Below, in pieces: positions 48,388 to 57,038 of a stretch of 64,000 nucleotides of DNA. The notes under the pieces are model-generated. The model was given only the letters and a program-made list of their open reading frames with translations, was not told the origin of the DNA and did not search any database. Numbering within the stretch: the first letter of the stretch is position 1; the number at the start of each line of letters is the position of its first letter. Source of the stretch: Aeromicrobium sp. 9AM (GTDB lineage: Bacteria > Actinomycetota > Actinomycetes > Propionibacteriales > Nocardioidaceae). A program made the position numbers and the translations under genes. The DNA is taken from assembly GCF_902506105.1 (NCBI RefSeq), contig NZ_LR733303.1, positions 992,001 to 1,056,000 of the forward strand. Reading direction: 5' to 3'.

Positions 48388-48885
48388 ATGGCCGCTGACT
48401 TCAAGTCTTTGGGCAAGTTCGAACAAGGCGCACTGATCTCGGGTGCTGTCGCCATCATCCTGTCGTTCTTCGGCAGCTACGTCACCGCGTCATACGACGG
48501 TCCGGGCTCAAGCGCGATCACCTCGTCAGCCGGGACCAATGCCTGGACGAGCTACGCCACTCTGGGCATCCTGCTGATCATTGCCGCGACCGCCATCGTT
48601 GCCGTCAAGGCATTCTCGAAGGAGAACCTTCCGGACGGCGTGCCGTGGAGCCTCGTGGCGCTCGGCACGGCCGGTCTCGGCACTGTCCTGCTGATTCTGC
48701 GGGCTCTGTTCCCGGGCGACCCCAACTTCCCGGGTCTGGATGTCGGCCCCGGCTGGTCGGGTTACCTGCTCTGGATCGCCTGCATCGCGCTGACGGTCTT
48801 CACGTTCCTGTCCTTCAAGGAGTCGGGCGAGAAGATCCCGGAGATCAAGAAGAACGACACGCCGCCGGCTCCGCCTGCTGCGTGA
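48388..48885 (+). CDS. Hypothetical membrane protein (DUF5336-like)
   Basis: 165 residues with four hydrophobic segments and a short charged tail ending in Pro/Ala. The opening FKSLGKFEQGALISGAVAIILSFFGSYVTASYDG and later WSLVALGTAGLGTVLLILRALFPG recur in actinobacterial membrane proteins of unknown function. A promoter-like AT-rich leader of 126 bp precedes it, and a perfect terminator follows, so it is probably well expressed as a single gene. Confidence 0.65.
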   Translation: MAADFKSLGKFEQGALISGAVAIILSFFGSYVTASYDGPGSSAITSSAGTNAWTSYATLGILLIIAATAIVAVKAFSKENLPDGVPWSLVALGTAGLGTVLLILRALFPGDPNFPGLDVGPGWSGYLLWIACIALTVFTFLSFKESGEKIPEIKKNDTPPAPPAA

Positions 48886-48897
48886 TCCACTGAACGA

Positions 48898-48930
48898 CGA
48901 AAGGCCCGGCTTCGGCCGGGCCTTTCGTGT
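48898..48930. terminator. Terminator with UUCG tetraloop
   Basis: CGAAAGGCCCGGC pairs perfectly with GCCGGGCCTTTCG over TTCG. It lies between convergent genes (48885 and 48943) and can serve both. Confidence 0.88.
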
Positions 48931-48942
48931 GTGCGCGAGCGG

Positions 48943-49758
48943 TCAGGGTGCGACGGTGCCGCCGCTGAGGAACCGGTACGTGTACACGTGCACGAGCATG
49001 GCGAACGGCACCGTGAAGATCATGCCGACGAAGCAGGCGATGACTCCTCCGGTCGCCACGAGCCCGGCCAGCAGCGTCGCGACCAGCGCGTTGCTGAAGT
49101 TGGCCTTCACGACCGCGAAGCTCGACTTGATCGCAGCGATGGGACCCTGACGCTGATCGACCACGAAGTAGAGCGTGAAACCGGCGAACAAGCCGAAGGC
49201 GAGGCCGGGCACGTAGCAGAGGATCAACCCGATCAGTGTCACCACGGAGATGATCAGCGACGTCAGCATGATGCGCGGAGCGTTGCGGTACGAGAAGAGG
49301 GCGCCGACACCGGGCGACTCACCGTCCGCGATCCGCAGGCCCGTGCGGATCAGGCCTGCTGACACCACCGCGAAGGGGATCGACAGCAGGAAGAACACGC
49401 CATAGCTGACGCCCAGCGTGGCGAAGTAGCGGCCGACACCATCGAGCTCGCCGGTGTCGGAATCGGTCAACGTCAGCGTTGGATGCGGCACCACCGCGAA
49501 CACCACAGCGATCGCGACCGCATACATGGCGATCGTCGCCAGCAGCATGATGACGCCACCGGTGAGCAGGGTCGCGGTGTTGGCCTTGAACTTGGCCCAC
49601 GCCCAGCCGAACGCCTGGCCGACCTCGAAGCGCGGCGGACCGTAGTAGCCCGGCGGTGGCGGGTAGTAACCAGGCGGCGGAGGGCCGTAACCCGGAGGCG
49701 GGCCGTAGCCGGGAGGCGGTGGGTTGTACGGCGGTTGACCCGGAGGCGGTTCGGTCAT
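48943..49758 (-). CDS. Pro/Gly/Tyr-rich membrane protein (DUF975-like)
   Basis: 271 residues. The first 42 residues are repeats of P-P-G-Y type (GYGPPPGYGPPPPGYYPPP), the rest has five or six hydrophobic segments. The transmembrane part (AFGWAWAKFKANTATLLTGGVIMLL, later FVVDQRQGPIAAIKSSFAVVKANF) resembles DUF975-type integral membrane proteins. Function unknown. A similar Pro-rich cytoplasmic head occurs on the TM2 protein at 61576 and the DUF4234 protein at 30070. Confidence 0.7.
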   Translation of the reverse strand: MTEPPPGQPPYNPPPPGYGPPPGYGPPPPGYYPPPPGYYGPPRFEVGQAFGWAWAKFKANTATLLTGGVIMLLATIAMYAVAIAVVFAVVPHPTLTLTDSDTGELDGVGRYFATLGVSYGVFFLLSIPFAVVSAGLIRTGLRIADGESPGVGALFSYRNAPRIMLTSLIISVVTLIGLILCYVPGLAFGLFAGFTLYFVVDQRQGPIAAIKSSFAVVKANFSNALVATLLAGLVATGGVIACFVGMIFTVPFAMLVHVYTYRFLSGGTVAP

Positions 49759-49801
49759 GGCCAGAGATTAGCGGCCGGTTGTCGCGTTCGTAGGGAATCC
49801 G

Positions 49802-51055
49802 TCAGGAAGAGAACGGAGGGCGATCGTCGAGGCGTACGGACTGCCGGCCGGCCCAACGCCAGAGGCGTGCAGTGAAGTCGCGGTCCTCGTCGGTCACCAG
49901 GTTGCCCATGACCCGCAGGGCGAAGGTCATGAGGCGGTGCGACCGCATGCCGACGGGCCCTGCGGTGGGCAGCAGTCGCGGCACCGTGATGAGTCCGGCG
50001 AGGCGACGCGCGATCGAGAACGCCTCGCCGTAGTGCGTCGTGAGGAGGGTGGGCCAGGCGTCCTGCAGGTCGGTGTGCGTGCGCATGAGCTCGGCACCGA
50101 CGCGGCCGGTCTCGAGGCCGTAGTCGATGCCCTCGCCGTTGAGCGGGTTGACGCAGCCGGCGGCGTCGCCGACGAGGATCCAGTTGGGCCCGGCGACGCC
50201 CGACACCGCGCCGCCCATCGGCAGCAGCGCGCTGGTGGGCATACGGAGCTCACCGCTGAGGTCCCACTCCTCGCGGCGCAGACCGGCGTAGTACTCCATG
50301 AGCGGCCGGATCTGCAGGTCGGCGGGCCGTTTGGCCGTCGCGAGCGCGCCGACGCCGAGGTTCACCTCGCCGTCGCTGAGCGGGAAGATCCAGCCGTATC
50401 CGGGCAGCAGCTCGTCGTCCTCACCGCGGAGCTCGAGGTGCGAGGAGATCCAGGGATCGTCGCTGCGGCCGGACTTCACGTACGAGCGGCCGGCCACGCC
50501 GTACGCGGTGTCGCGGTGCCACTCGCGGCCGAGGACCCGACCGAGCGGCGAGCGTACGCCGTCGGCGATCACGAGCCGGTCGCACTGGATCGTGTGCGGC
50601 GTGCGGTCCTTGCCGAGGTGGAACGTCACCGAGACGACCTTGCCGGCGGCGTCGCGCTCGGCATCGACGGCGCGGGCACCCTCGAGTGGCGTGGCGCCGG
50701 ACTCGACCGCGACACGGAAGATCTTGTCGTCGAGCTCGGTGCGGGGGACCGCGGAACCCCAGTCGGGCAGCGAGCCGCCGGGCCAGGGCAGCAGGAGCTC
50801 CTGGCCGAACCCTGACGCGCGGAGCCCGCGGTTGGTGCCGTGGCCACGTACCCAGTCCTCGAGGCCGAGTCGCTGCAGCTCGGCGATCGCACGGGGCGTG
50901 AGGCCGTCGCCGCAGGTCTTGTCGCGCGGGAACGTTGCCGCGTCAGCCAGGACGGTCTGCATGCCGAAGCGTGAGGTCCAGGCGGCGGCCGCCGAGCCCG
51001 CAGGGCCGGCGCCGACGACGAGCACGTCGGTACGTGTCGGCAGCTCGGCGGTCAT
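49802..51055 (-). CDS. Geranylgeranyl reductase-family FAD oxidoreductase (MenJ-like)
   Basis: 417 residues from ATG 51055 (GGGAG 9 nt upstream). FAD-binding VLVVGAGPAGSAAA, DKTCGDGLTPRAIAELQRLG (GD motif typical of geranylgeranyl reductases) and LVGDAAGCVNPLNGEGIDYGLETG near residue 285-310. Relatives saturate isoprenoid chains of menaquinone or lipids; in actinobacteria MenJ reduces one prenyl double bond of menaquinone. It is divergent from the queuosine-transporter gene across 43 bp. Exact isoprenoid target not visible. Confidence 0.82.
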   Translation of the reverse strand: MTAELPTRTDVLVVGAGPAGSAAAAWTSRFGMQTVLADAATFPRDKTCGDGLTPRAIAELQRLGLEDWVRGHGTNRGLRASGFGQELLLPWPGGSLPDWGSAVPRTELDDKIFRVAVESGATPLEGARAVDAERDAAGKVVSVTFHLGKDRTPHTIQCDRLVIADGVRSPLGRVLGREWHRDTAYGVAGRSYVKSGRSDDPWISSHLELRGEDDELLPGYGWIFPLSDGEVNLGVGALATAKRPADLQIRPLMEYYAGLRREEWDLSGELRMPTSALLPMGGAVSGVAGPNWILVGDAAGCVNPLNGEGIDYGLETGRVGAELMRTHTDLQDAWPTLLTTHYGEAFSIARRLAGLITVPRLLPTAGPVGMRSHRLMTFALRVMGNLVTDEDRDFTARLWRWAGRQSVRLDDRPPFSS

Positions 51056-51098
51056 GACTCGATTCTCCCAGAGGTGCCCAGACTGGCAGGATGGGCCC

Positions 51099-51824
51099 AT
51101 GACATCGCAGGAAACCGCTGCTCAGCCCGAACGCGAGATCCACTACGCGTCCCGCGGATCGTCCTACTACGACGTCATCCTCGCGGTGTTCTGCGTCGTG
51201 CTCGTGGTGTCCAACATCGCCGCGACCAAGGCCACCGAGTTCGGCTCAGGAGACCTGTCGCTGGGCCCGGTGCAGATCTGGCCGATCATCTCCGACGGGG
51301 GAGCGGTGCTGTTCCCGCTGGCCTACATCCTCGGCGACGTCATGTCCGAGGTCTACGGCTTCAAGGCCGCGCGGCGGGCGATCCTGGTGGGCTTCGGCAC
51401 GGCGATCATGACGTTCGCGACGTTCCTGATCGTCATGAAGCTGCCGGGCGCGAGCTTCTACGAGAACCAGGAGGCGTTCGAGAGCGTCGTCTGGTCCGGT
51501 CTGCAGATCGTGGCGGCGTCGATGATCGCGTACCTCACCGGCCAGTTCCTCAACTCGTGGGTGCTCGTACGCATGAAGGCCCGAAGCGCGGAGCCCGGGC
51601 TGTTCCGCCGGCTCGCGGGGTCGACCGGTGTCGGCGAGGCGGCGGACACGCTGATCTTCTGCGCCATCGCCGCGTCGGCGATCGGCATCTCGACGGGTGG
51701 CCAGTTCGTCAACTACTTCGTCGTCGGGTTCGTCTTCAAGTGCGCCGTCGAGCTGATCGTCATGCCGGTCACGATGCTGGTCATCCGCCTGCTCAAGGAC
51801 CGCGAGCCGTCCTACTGGGCTTAG
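51099..51824 (+). CDS. yhhQ: Queuosine precursor transporter (YhhQ/QPTR family)
   Basis: 241 residues with six or seven hydrophobic segments. VLVVSNIAATKAT, FPLAYILGDVMSEVYGFKAARRAI and GEAADTLIFCAIA are the family blocks (DUF165/COG1738). It imports preQ0, preQ1 or a related queuosine precursor. The convergent downstream gene is tgt, which inserts the base into tRNA. No de novo queuosine synthesis gene is seen here, which favours salvage. Confidence 0.85.
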   Translation: MTSQETAAQPEREIHYASRGSSYYDVILAVFCVVLVVSNIAATKATEFGSGDLSLGPVQIWPIISDGGAVLFPLAYILGDVMSEVYGFKAARRAILVGFGTAIMTFATFLIVMKLPGASFYENQEAFESVVWSGLQIVAASMIAYLTGQFLNSWVLVRMKARSAEPGLFRRLAGSTGVGEAADTLIFCAIAASAIGISTGGQFVNYFVVGFVFKCAVELIVMPVTMLVIRLLKDREPSYWA

Positions 51825-51834
51825 AACTCGCTCG

Positions 51835-51982
51835 CTAGTGAGGCCGTCCGCGGCCGAGCGGGAGCGAGCTCTGCGAGCGAAGCGTGGTGACATGACCTCC
51901 CGGCGCGAGTGGTTGACGGCACTGCCCTTCGCTCGCTCGTTCCTCGCTCGCTCCCGCTCGGGCGCTGAGCGCCCTCGCTAGG
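51835..51982. repeat. Dispersed near-palindromic repeat, copy 2
   Basis: A 148-bp element beginning CTAGTGAGGCCG and ending CCTCGCTAGG, sharing the GAGCGGGAGCGAGCTCTG and CGCTCGTTCCTCGCTC blocks with copy 1 at 26625. The two halves are inverted to each other. It fills the gap between convergent yhhQ and tgt; its terminal CTAG supplies the TAG stop of tgt. Confidence 0.72.
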
Positions 51983-53180
51983 GTGCGGGAGGGCCGTAGA
52001 ACCGGGTCAGGAAGTCGGCCTTGAACTCGGCGAACGTGCCGGCTTCGAGGTGCGTACGCATGTCGTTGACGAGCCGCACCGTGAACCGCTCGTTGTGGAT
52101 CGTCGCGAGGGTCGCCGCGACGTACTCCTTGGTCTTGAACATGTGGTGCAGGTACGCCTTGGAGTAGTGCCCGCACGTGTAGCAGTCGCACTCAGGGTCG
52201 ATCGGGCCGAAGTCGCGCCGTGACGCGGCGACGTTGAGGTTGTAGCGGCCGGTCATGGCATACACGCGTGACGAGCGGGCCACCCGCGACGGCGAGACGC
52301 AGTCGAACGTGTCGCAACCGTTCTCAACAGCGGTGAACAGGTCGTCGGGCTCGCTGATCCCCAACAGGTGGCGCGGCTTGTCGTCGGGCAGCTCCTCGTT
52401 GACCCAACCCACGATCGTGCCGAGGTTCTCCTTCTCGATTGCGCCGCCGACGCCGTAGCCGTCGAAGTCGAGCCCGACGAGCCCGCGGGCGGCAGCGCGG
52501 CGCAGGTCCTCGTGCTGCGCGCCCTGCACGACGCCGAACAGCGCCTGCCGCGGCTTGTGCGCCCGCTCGGCCGACAGCCGCTGGTGCTCGACGACGCAAC
52601 GCTCGGCCCAGGCCTGCGTGCGCTTGATCGACTCCTCCTGGTAGCCGCGGGTGTTCATCAGCGTCGTCAGCTCGTCGAAGGCGAACATGATGTCGGCGCC
52701 GAGCTGGTGCTGGATCTGCATCGACACCTCGGGGGTGAAGCGGTGCTTCGTGCCGTCGAGGTGACTCTTGAACGTCACGCCGTCGTCGTCGACGATCGCG
52801 AGACGGTCCTTGCCCTCGGCTATGACGTCGTCGGCCTCGGCGCCCTTGGCGTCCATCGACAGCGTCTTCTTGAAGCCCGCGCCGAGCGACAGCACCTGGA
52901 ACCCGCCGGAGTCGGTGAACGTGGGGCCGGGCCAGTTCATGAACGTGCCGAGGCCGCCGGCCTCGTCGATGATGTCGGCGCCGGGCTGGAGATAGAGGTG
53001 GTACGCGTTGGCGAGCAGCGCCTGCGCGCCGAGGTCGGCCATCGCCTCGGGCAGCACGGCCTTGACCGTGGCGCGCGTGCCGACGGGGATGAACGCCGGG
53101 GTGCGGATCTCACCGTGCGGGGTCGAGATCGTGCCGCTGCGCCCGAGTGCGCCTGGGAGCTCCTTGCCGACGGTGAACAC
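51978..53180 (-). CDS. tgt: tRNA-guanine transglycosylase
   Basis: 400 residues. Substrate-binding TFTDSGGFQVLSLG (Asp for base recognition), GVVQGA, LLGISEPDD and the catalytic-Asp region VENGCDTFDCVSPSRVARS are present, with a C-terminal zinc site CDCYTCGHYSKAYLHH. It exchanges guanine-34 for a queuosine precursor in GUN anticodons. It is convergent with the YhhQ transporter, separated only by the repeat element, and the stop codon lies within the repeat end. Confidence 0.92.
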   Translation of the reverse strand: MFTVGKELPGALGRSGTISTPHGEIRTPAFIPVGTRATVKAVLPEAMADLGAQALLANAYHLYLQPGADIIDEAGGLGTFMNWPGPTFTDSGGFQVLSLGAGFKKTLSMDAKGAEADDVIAEGKDRLAIVDDDGVTFKSHLDGTKHRFTPEVSMQIQHQLGADIMFAFDELTTLMNTRGYQEESIKRTQAWAERCVVEHQRLSAERAHKPRQALFGVVQGAQHEDLRRAAARGLVGLDFDGYGVGGAIEKENLGTIVGWVNEELPDDKPRHLLGISEPDDLFTAVENGCDTFDCVSPSRVARSSRVYAMTGRYNLNVAASRRDFGPIDPECDCYTCGHYSKAYLHHMFKTKEYVAATLATIHNERFTVRLVNDMRTHLEAGTFAEFKADFLTRFYGPPAP

Positions 53181-53193
53181 GTCCGCCAGTCAA

Positions 53194-53856
53194 TCAGGTG
53201 AGCAGATCGGTCACGCGTACCGCACCGGCGAGCGCGGCGAGCGTCAGCAGCAGGAAGATGGTGTTCCACACCGCAGCGGGCAGGATCGTGAGGCGGGCGA
53301 GGATGTCGGCGTCGGTCGTACGCGTACGGACGCGCCGCCGGTGTGCCCAGAGGTCAACAGTCATGCGTGGTGCGGCGACGAGCAGGAACCAAGCGAACGC
53401 CAGCGCGGCGAAGTCCTGCACACGTTCGGGCGCCTTCCAGATCAGCAGACCGACGGCGACCCCGCTGAGCCCGACCACGACGAGGCCGAACCAGTTGCGG
53501 ATGTACAGCAGCATCAGCGCCAAGGTGGCCAGCCCGGCATACAGGGCCCAAGGGGTGTGCCCGCCGTCGACCAGCAGCACGGAGCCGAGGCCGAGCGCTG
53601 CCGGCGCGAGGTAGCCGGCCGCCGCCGTCGCGATCATGCCGGCACCCCGGGGCTTACCGCTGGAGACGGTCAGCCCCGAGGTGTCGCTGTGCAGCCGTAT
53701 GCCGTTGAGTCGCCGCCCGGTCAGCACTGCCACGACCGCGTGACCGGCCTCGTGCACCAGCGTCACGAGATGCCTGGTCGTCCGCCACACGGTCGGGATG
53801 AGGACGAGCGCGAGGGCGGTCGCGACGGCAGCCTGCTGCGTGTCCAGGACGCTCAG
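53194..53856 (-). CDS. M50-type membrane metalloprotease
   Basis: Membrane protein with zinc motif HEAGH (in LVTLVHEAGHAVVAVL) and six or so hydrophobic segments, like the M50B peptidases common in actinobacteria. No ATG, GTG or TTG stands at a sensible place: the previous in-frame GTG would add some 50 low-quality residues overlapping the upstream gene, while GTG 53790 would cut into TM1. CTG 53856 overlaps the TPR gene stop as CTGA, like the ATGA couplings elsewhere, and gives 220 residues. I show that start but it is uncertain. Same strand as tgt, 13 bp upstream of it. Confidence 0.68.
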   Translation of the reverse strand: MSVLDTQQAAVATALALVLIPTVWRTTRHLVTLVHEAGHAVVAVLTGRRLNGIRLHSDTSGLTVSSGKPRGAGMIATAAAGYLAPAALGLGSVLLVDGGHTPWALYAGLATLALMLLYIRNWFGLVVVGLSGVAVGLLIWKAPERVQDFAALAFAWFLLVAAPRMTVDLWAHRRRVRTRTTDADILARLTILPAAVWNTIFLLLTLAALAGAVRVTDLLT

Positions 53857-54257
53857 CCGGTCTGTCTGTCGACGAGCTCGACGCGCGTGGCGTCGCGCTC
53901 GGACGCGCCCATCGCCGCAGCGACGCGGTGATGAACTGCGCCCTCGCGGTGACGGCTCTGCCGGTCGAGGGTCAGCCCGAGTGCGGTCTGCGCCCACATG
54001 CTGGTGGGCTCCAGCTCGATGAGGCGTCGGAACGCGTCCTCGGCGGGCGAGAGCTGGGCGGCCGCGAAGTGCGCCCGGCCGAGCAGCTCCCATCCTGCGG
54101 AGTTGTCGGGCTCGGCTTCGACCACCTTGCGCAGCACGCGTGCGGCGTCGCGCGGGAAGCGCGAGTCGAGCAGGTCCTCGCCGTAGCGGTAGGCGTCGAA
54201 CAGGTCGAGCGCGGCGATCTTCTCGTCGCTGATGTTCGGGGTCAGGTAGATGGTCAT
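53853..54257 (-). CDS. Tetratricopeptide-repeat protein
   Basis: 134 residues with TPR helices: LDSRFPRDAARVLRKVVEAEPDNSAGWELLGRAHFAAAQLSPAEDAFRRLIELEPTSMWAQTALGLTLDRQ. Likely an adaptor or scaffold. GAAGGAGG stands just before the start on the minus strand, an excellent ribosome-binding site. Its stop overlaps the proposed CTG start of the M50 protease, so the pair may act together. Confidence 0.78.
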   Translation of the reverse strand: MTIYLTPNISDEKIAALDLFDAYRYGEDLLDSRFPRDAARVLRKVVEAEPDNSAGWELLGRAHFAAAQLSPAEDAFRRLIELEPTSMWAQTALGLTLDRQSRHREGAVHHRVAAAMGASERDATRVELVDRQTG

Positions 54258-54306
54258 GAAGCCTCCTTCCAGGGCGTCGGCCGGGTCAACGCCGCCATGA
54301 CGGGGT

Positions 54307-54948
54307 TCATTCCGCCGGCTCGGTCGTCTCGGTGGGGGTCGGAGTCGGGGTCGTCGCCGTGTCGCTGGGTGTGGGCGTGGTGGCCGACGGGGTCGGTGTC
54401 GTCGTGGGGTCGGTCTTGGTCGGTGTGGTGGTCGGATCGGTCGGCTTGTCGCTCGGCTTGGGCTTGCCCTTGTGGCCGCCGAAGGTGTCGCCGATCGTGG
54501 TGCCCTTGGAGCCGTCGAGCGTACGGTCGGTCACCAGCTCGTACGTCGTGATGGCCGCCAGCGCGAGGAGCAGCACGACGACGGTCGTCGCGATGATGGT
54601 CTTCCAGTGCAGTCGCGGGGGCGCCTCGTCGGGGACGAACTCGGCGCGCTCGACGGGTGCGTCCTCGGCGGCCTGGTCGATCGTCTCGGCGATCTCACCG
54701 TCCTCGTCGACCCGCCGCTGGATGATCGTGCCGCTGGCCGTGGTCACGAGCAGGGTGCGGCCCTTGTCGAGCGTACGCGCGTAGAACGCCGACGTGAGCG
54801 TGACGACCGCGCTGCCGACCGCGGCGCCGACGAGGGTGCCCGCGACGCCCAGAGAGGACGCGATCCACGCGGCCGTCACCGCCGCAAGGACACTTGCGGC
54901 GACCTGGAACCAGGACACCTCACCCAGGAACCCGCGACGTTCAGACAT
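54307..54948 (-). CDS. Hypothetical membrane protein with Thr/Pro-rich tail
   Basis: 213 residues: two or three hydrophobic segments (about 15-55 and 116-137), an acidic middle, and a low-complexity extracellular-type tail of T-P-T and K-P repeats (from residue 150 on). No catalytic motif. The tail could span the cell wall. Function unknown. Confidence 0.62.
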   Translation of the reverse strand: MSERRGFLGEVSWFQVAASVLAAVTAAWIASSLGVAGTLVGAAVGSAVVTLTSAFYARTLDKGRTLLVTTASGTIIQRRVDEDGEIAETIDQAAEDAPVERAEFVPDEAPPRLHWKTIIATTVVVLLLALAAITTYELVTDRTLDGSKGTTIGDTFGGHKGKPKPSDKPTDPTTTPTKTDPTTTPTPSATTPTPSDTATTPTPTPTETTEPAE

Positions 54949-54958
54949 ACCGGCCAGA

Positions 54959-55579
54959 CTAAAGGGCGGTGCCGAATGTCTGCGCTGCCAGCGCGTCGAC
55001 CTCGTCGAGCCAGGCTTTTCGCTGCTCGTTCGTGGAGTCGCCGACCGGCCGTAGCACGCGCCGGGTCACGCGTGGGCCGCCGAGGTAGGGCGCGACGCAG
55101 CGTCCCCAGATCGAGTCGAGCGGGTCCTTGTAGAGGTCGCGTTCCCGCTCGTCGGTCGTGTCGGACGTGTTGACCACGAACAGCTCGGTGATCGGGGCGA
55201 GCGGCTCGGGGTAGCCGGTGGCCTCCGCGAGGCGGTAGGCGACGCCGGGCACGACCACGCGGTTGATCCAGCCGGTGAGGATCGCCGGCGGCATGCCCCA
55301 CCAGTTGGGGTGCACGGCGATGAGTCCGTCGGCCACGCGGAGCTCCTCGCGGTGCAGCGCCACGAGCGGGTCGTTCTCGCGGGCGAGCACCGACTCGATC
55401 GCACCGCCGCTGGTGTGCGACTCCTCGGCGGTGAGCACGGGATCGAACAGCTCGGCGTACAGGTCGTGCGACCGCACCTCGTGGCCGAGGTTGAGCAGGC
55501 TCTCGCCGATACGCTGGGCGATCGCGTGGCAATAGCTCGTGGCCCTCGGGTGGGCCAGCAGGAGCATCACGGTCGACAT
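54959..55579 (-). CDS. NAD(P)H dehydrogenase (quinone), flavodoxin-like fold
   Basis: 206 residues: MLLLAHPRATSYCHAIAQRI opening, VHPNWWGMPPAILTGWINRVV and ELFVVNTSDT are typical of the modulator-of-drug-activity/NQO1-like flavodoxin-fold family. It should reduce quinones by two electrons using FMN or FAD. Divergent from the rmuC gene. Confidence 0.82.
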   Translation of the reverse strand: MSTVMLLLAHPRATSYCHAIAQRIGESLLNLGHEVRSHDLYAELFDPVLTAEESHTSGGAIESVLARENDPLVALHREELRVADGLIAVHPNWWGMPPAILTGWINRVVVPGVAYRLAEATGYPEPLAPITELFVVNTSDTTDERERDLYKDPLDSIWGRCVAPYLGGPRVTRRVLRPVGDSTNEQRKAWLDEVDALAAQTFGTAL

Positions 55580-55680
55580 GGTTGACGATTCTGGCAGTCC
55601 CGGGGGTCTCGTGGGGCCGATCGGGCGTGTCAGTGGCCTTCCTCCACGAATGTGTCGGTCCCGGTTGCGACACTGACGAC

Positions 55681-57030
55681 ATGGAACTCGTCATCGTGCT
55701 TCTCGTCGGACTCGCGCTCGGCCTCGTCGGAGGCTGGTTGTTCGGGCGTGCGGGCGTCGTCGCTGAGTCCACGGGGTCGATCGACCCGCAGGTGACCGAG
55801 GCACGCCACGAGGCGTTGATCTCGCAGATCCGTCACGACGAGGCGGTCGTACGCGCTGAGGTCGAGCAGCAGCTCGCCGCCGCCCAGGCGTCGGTCCAGG
55901 GCCTGCGTGAGCAGCTCGTGCAGGCGCAGGAGCAGCACCGCCAGACGGTCGAGGCGCACCGCCAGGAGACCCGTCAGCGCGAGGCCGCGACGCAGACCGA
56001 GAGCAAGGTGCTGCAGAAGCTCGCGCCGGTCGCCGCGCAGCTCAAGGACATGCAGCAGAAGGTCCTCGACCTCGAGAAGCAGCGCAGCGAGCAGCACGGC
56101 GACCTCGCCGCGCAGATCCGCGCGACCCGGCAGAGCGCCGAGCAGTCCAAGATGGCCGCCGAGACCTTGTCAGCCGCGCTGCGCAACAACTCGGTGCGCG
56201 GTGCCTACGGTGAGCTCCAGCTCAAGACGCTGGTCGAGTCCGCAGGGCTGCTCAACCGCATCGACTACTCCGTGCAGGAGTCGATCTCCGCCGACTCCGG
56301 CGCCCGGCGCCCCGACATGGTGATCAAGCTGCCCGGTCGCAAGCAGGTCGCGATCGACTCCAAGGTGCCGTTCAGTGCGTTCATCGACTCGTTCCGCGAG
56401 GACATCAGCGAGGCCGAGCGCAAGACGCTCCAGACCCAGCACGCCAAGCAGGTGCGCGGGCACGTCGATGCCCTGGCCGGCAAGGAGTACTGGACCGGAC
56501 TGCCGGTCAGCCCCGAGTACACGATCGCCTTCATCCCGAGCGAGGCGATCCTCAACACCGCCCTCGACGCCGATCCCACCCTCCTGGAGTACGCCTTCAG
56601 CCGTGGCATCGTGCTCGCGACACCGGTCAACCTGTGGGCCACGCTCAAGACCGTCGCACTGACGTGGAAGCAGGAAGACCTCGCCGAGAACGCCCAGGAG
56701 CTGGTCGACCTGGGTCGCGAGCTCTACAAGCGGCTCGGCAAGCTGTCCGACCATGTCTCCAAGCTGGGCCGGTCGATCGAGACCACGGTGCGGTCCTACA
56801 ACGACTTCGCCGGCTCGCTCGAGGGTCGCGTGCTGGTGACCGCCCGCAAGCTCGACGGCATCGACGAGGCGCGGATGCTCGGCGAGGTCAAGCAGATCGA
56901 GGGCGACACCCGCCGGCTCACCGCGAGCGAGTTCACGGTGCTCGACGAGACCGGCATCGCCCGCCCGGAGATCGACTTCGAGCAGGTCGGCCTGCCCGGC
57001 GTCGCCGAAGACGACGAACGCACCGCCTGA
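55681..57030 (+). CDS. rmuC: DNA recombination protein RmuC
   Basis: 449 residues. N-terminal membrane helix (1-22) followed by a long coiled coil (about 55-170, Gln/Glu/Arg-rich) and the RmuC nuclease-like domain: RGAYGELQLKTLVESAGLL, PDMVIKLPGRKQVAIDSKVP, where the D...D-x-K arrangement is PD-(D/E)xK-like. It limits rearrangements at inverted repeats. ATG 55681 was chosen because it starts the membrane helix. Confidence 0.9.
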   Translation: MELVIVLLVGLALGLVGGWLFGRAGVVAESTGSIDPQVTEARHEALISQIRHDEAVVRAEVEQQLAAAQASVQGLREQLVQAQEQHRQTVEAHRQETRQREAATQTESKVLQKLAPVAAQLKDMQQKVLDLEKQRSEQHGDLAAQIRATRQSAEQSKMAAETLSAALRNNSVRGAYGELQLKTLVESAGLLNRIDYSVQESISADSGARRPDMVIKLPGRKQVAIDSKVPFSAFIDSFREDISEAERKTLQTQHAKQVRGHVDALAGKEYWTGLPVSPEYTIAFIPSEAILNTALDADPTLLEYAFSRGIVLATPVNLWATLKTVALTWKQEDLAENAQELVDLGRELYKRLGKLSDHVSKLGRSIETTVRSYNDFAGSLEGRVLVTARKLDGIDEARMLGEVKQIEGDTRRLTASEFTVLDETGIARPEIDFEQVGLPGVAEDDERTA

Positions 57031-57038
57031 TCGTCCTG

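Noticed and set aside
49620-49758. CCGGGAGGCGG-type tandem repeats
   Set aside because: Coding repeats for the P-P-G-Y head of a membrane protein; similar composition explains the TM2 gene at 61.8-62.0 kb. Not a mobile repeat.
54307-54520. Tandem short GTCGG/GTGGTC-type repeats as a possible CRISPR or microsatellite
   Set aside because: They encode the Thr/Pro-rich tail of a membrane protein; there are no spacers or regular units.
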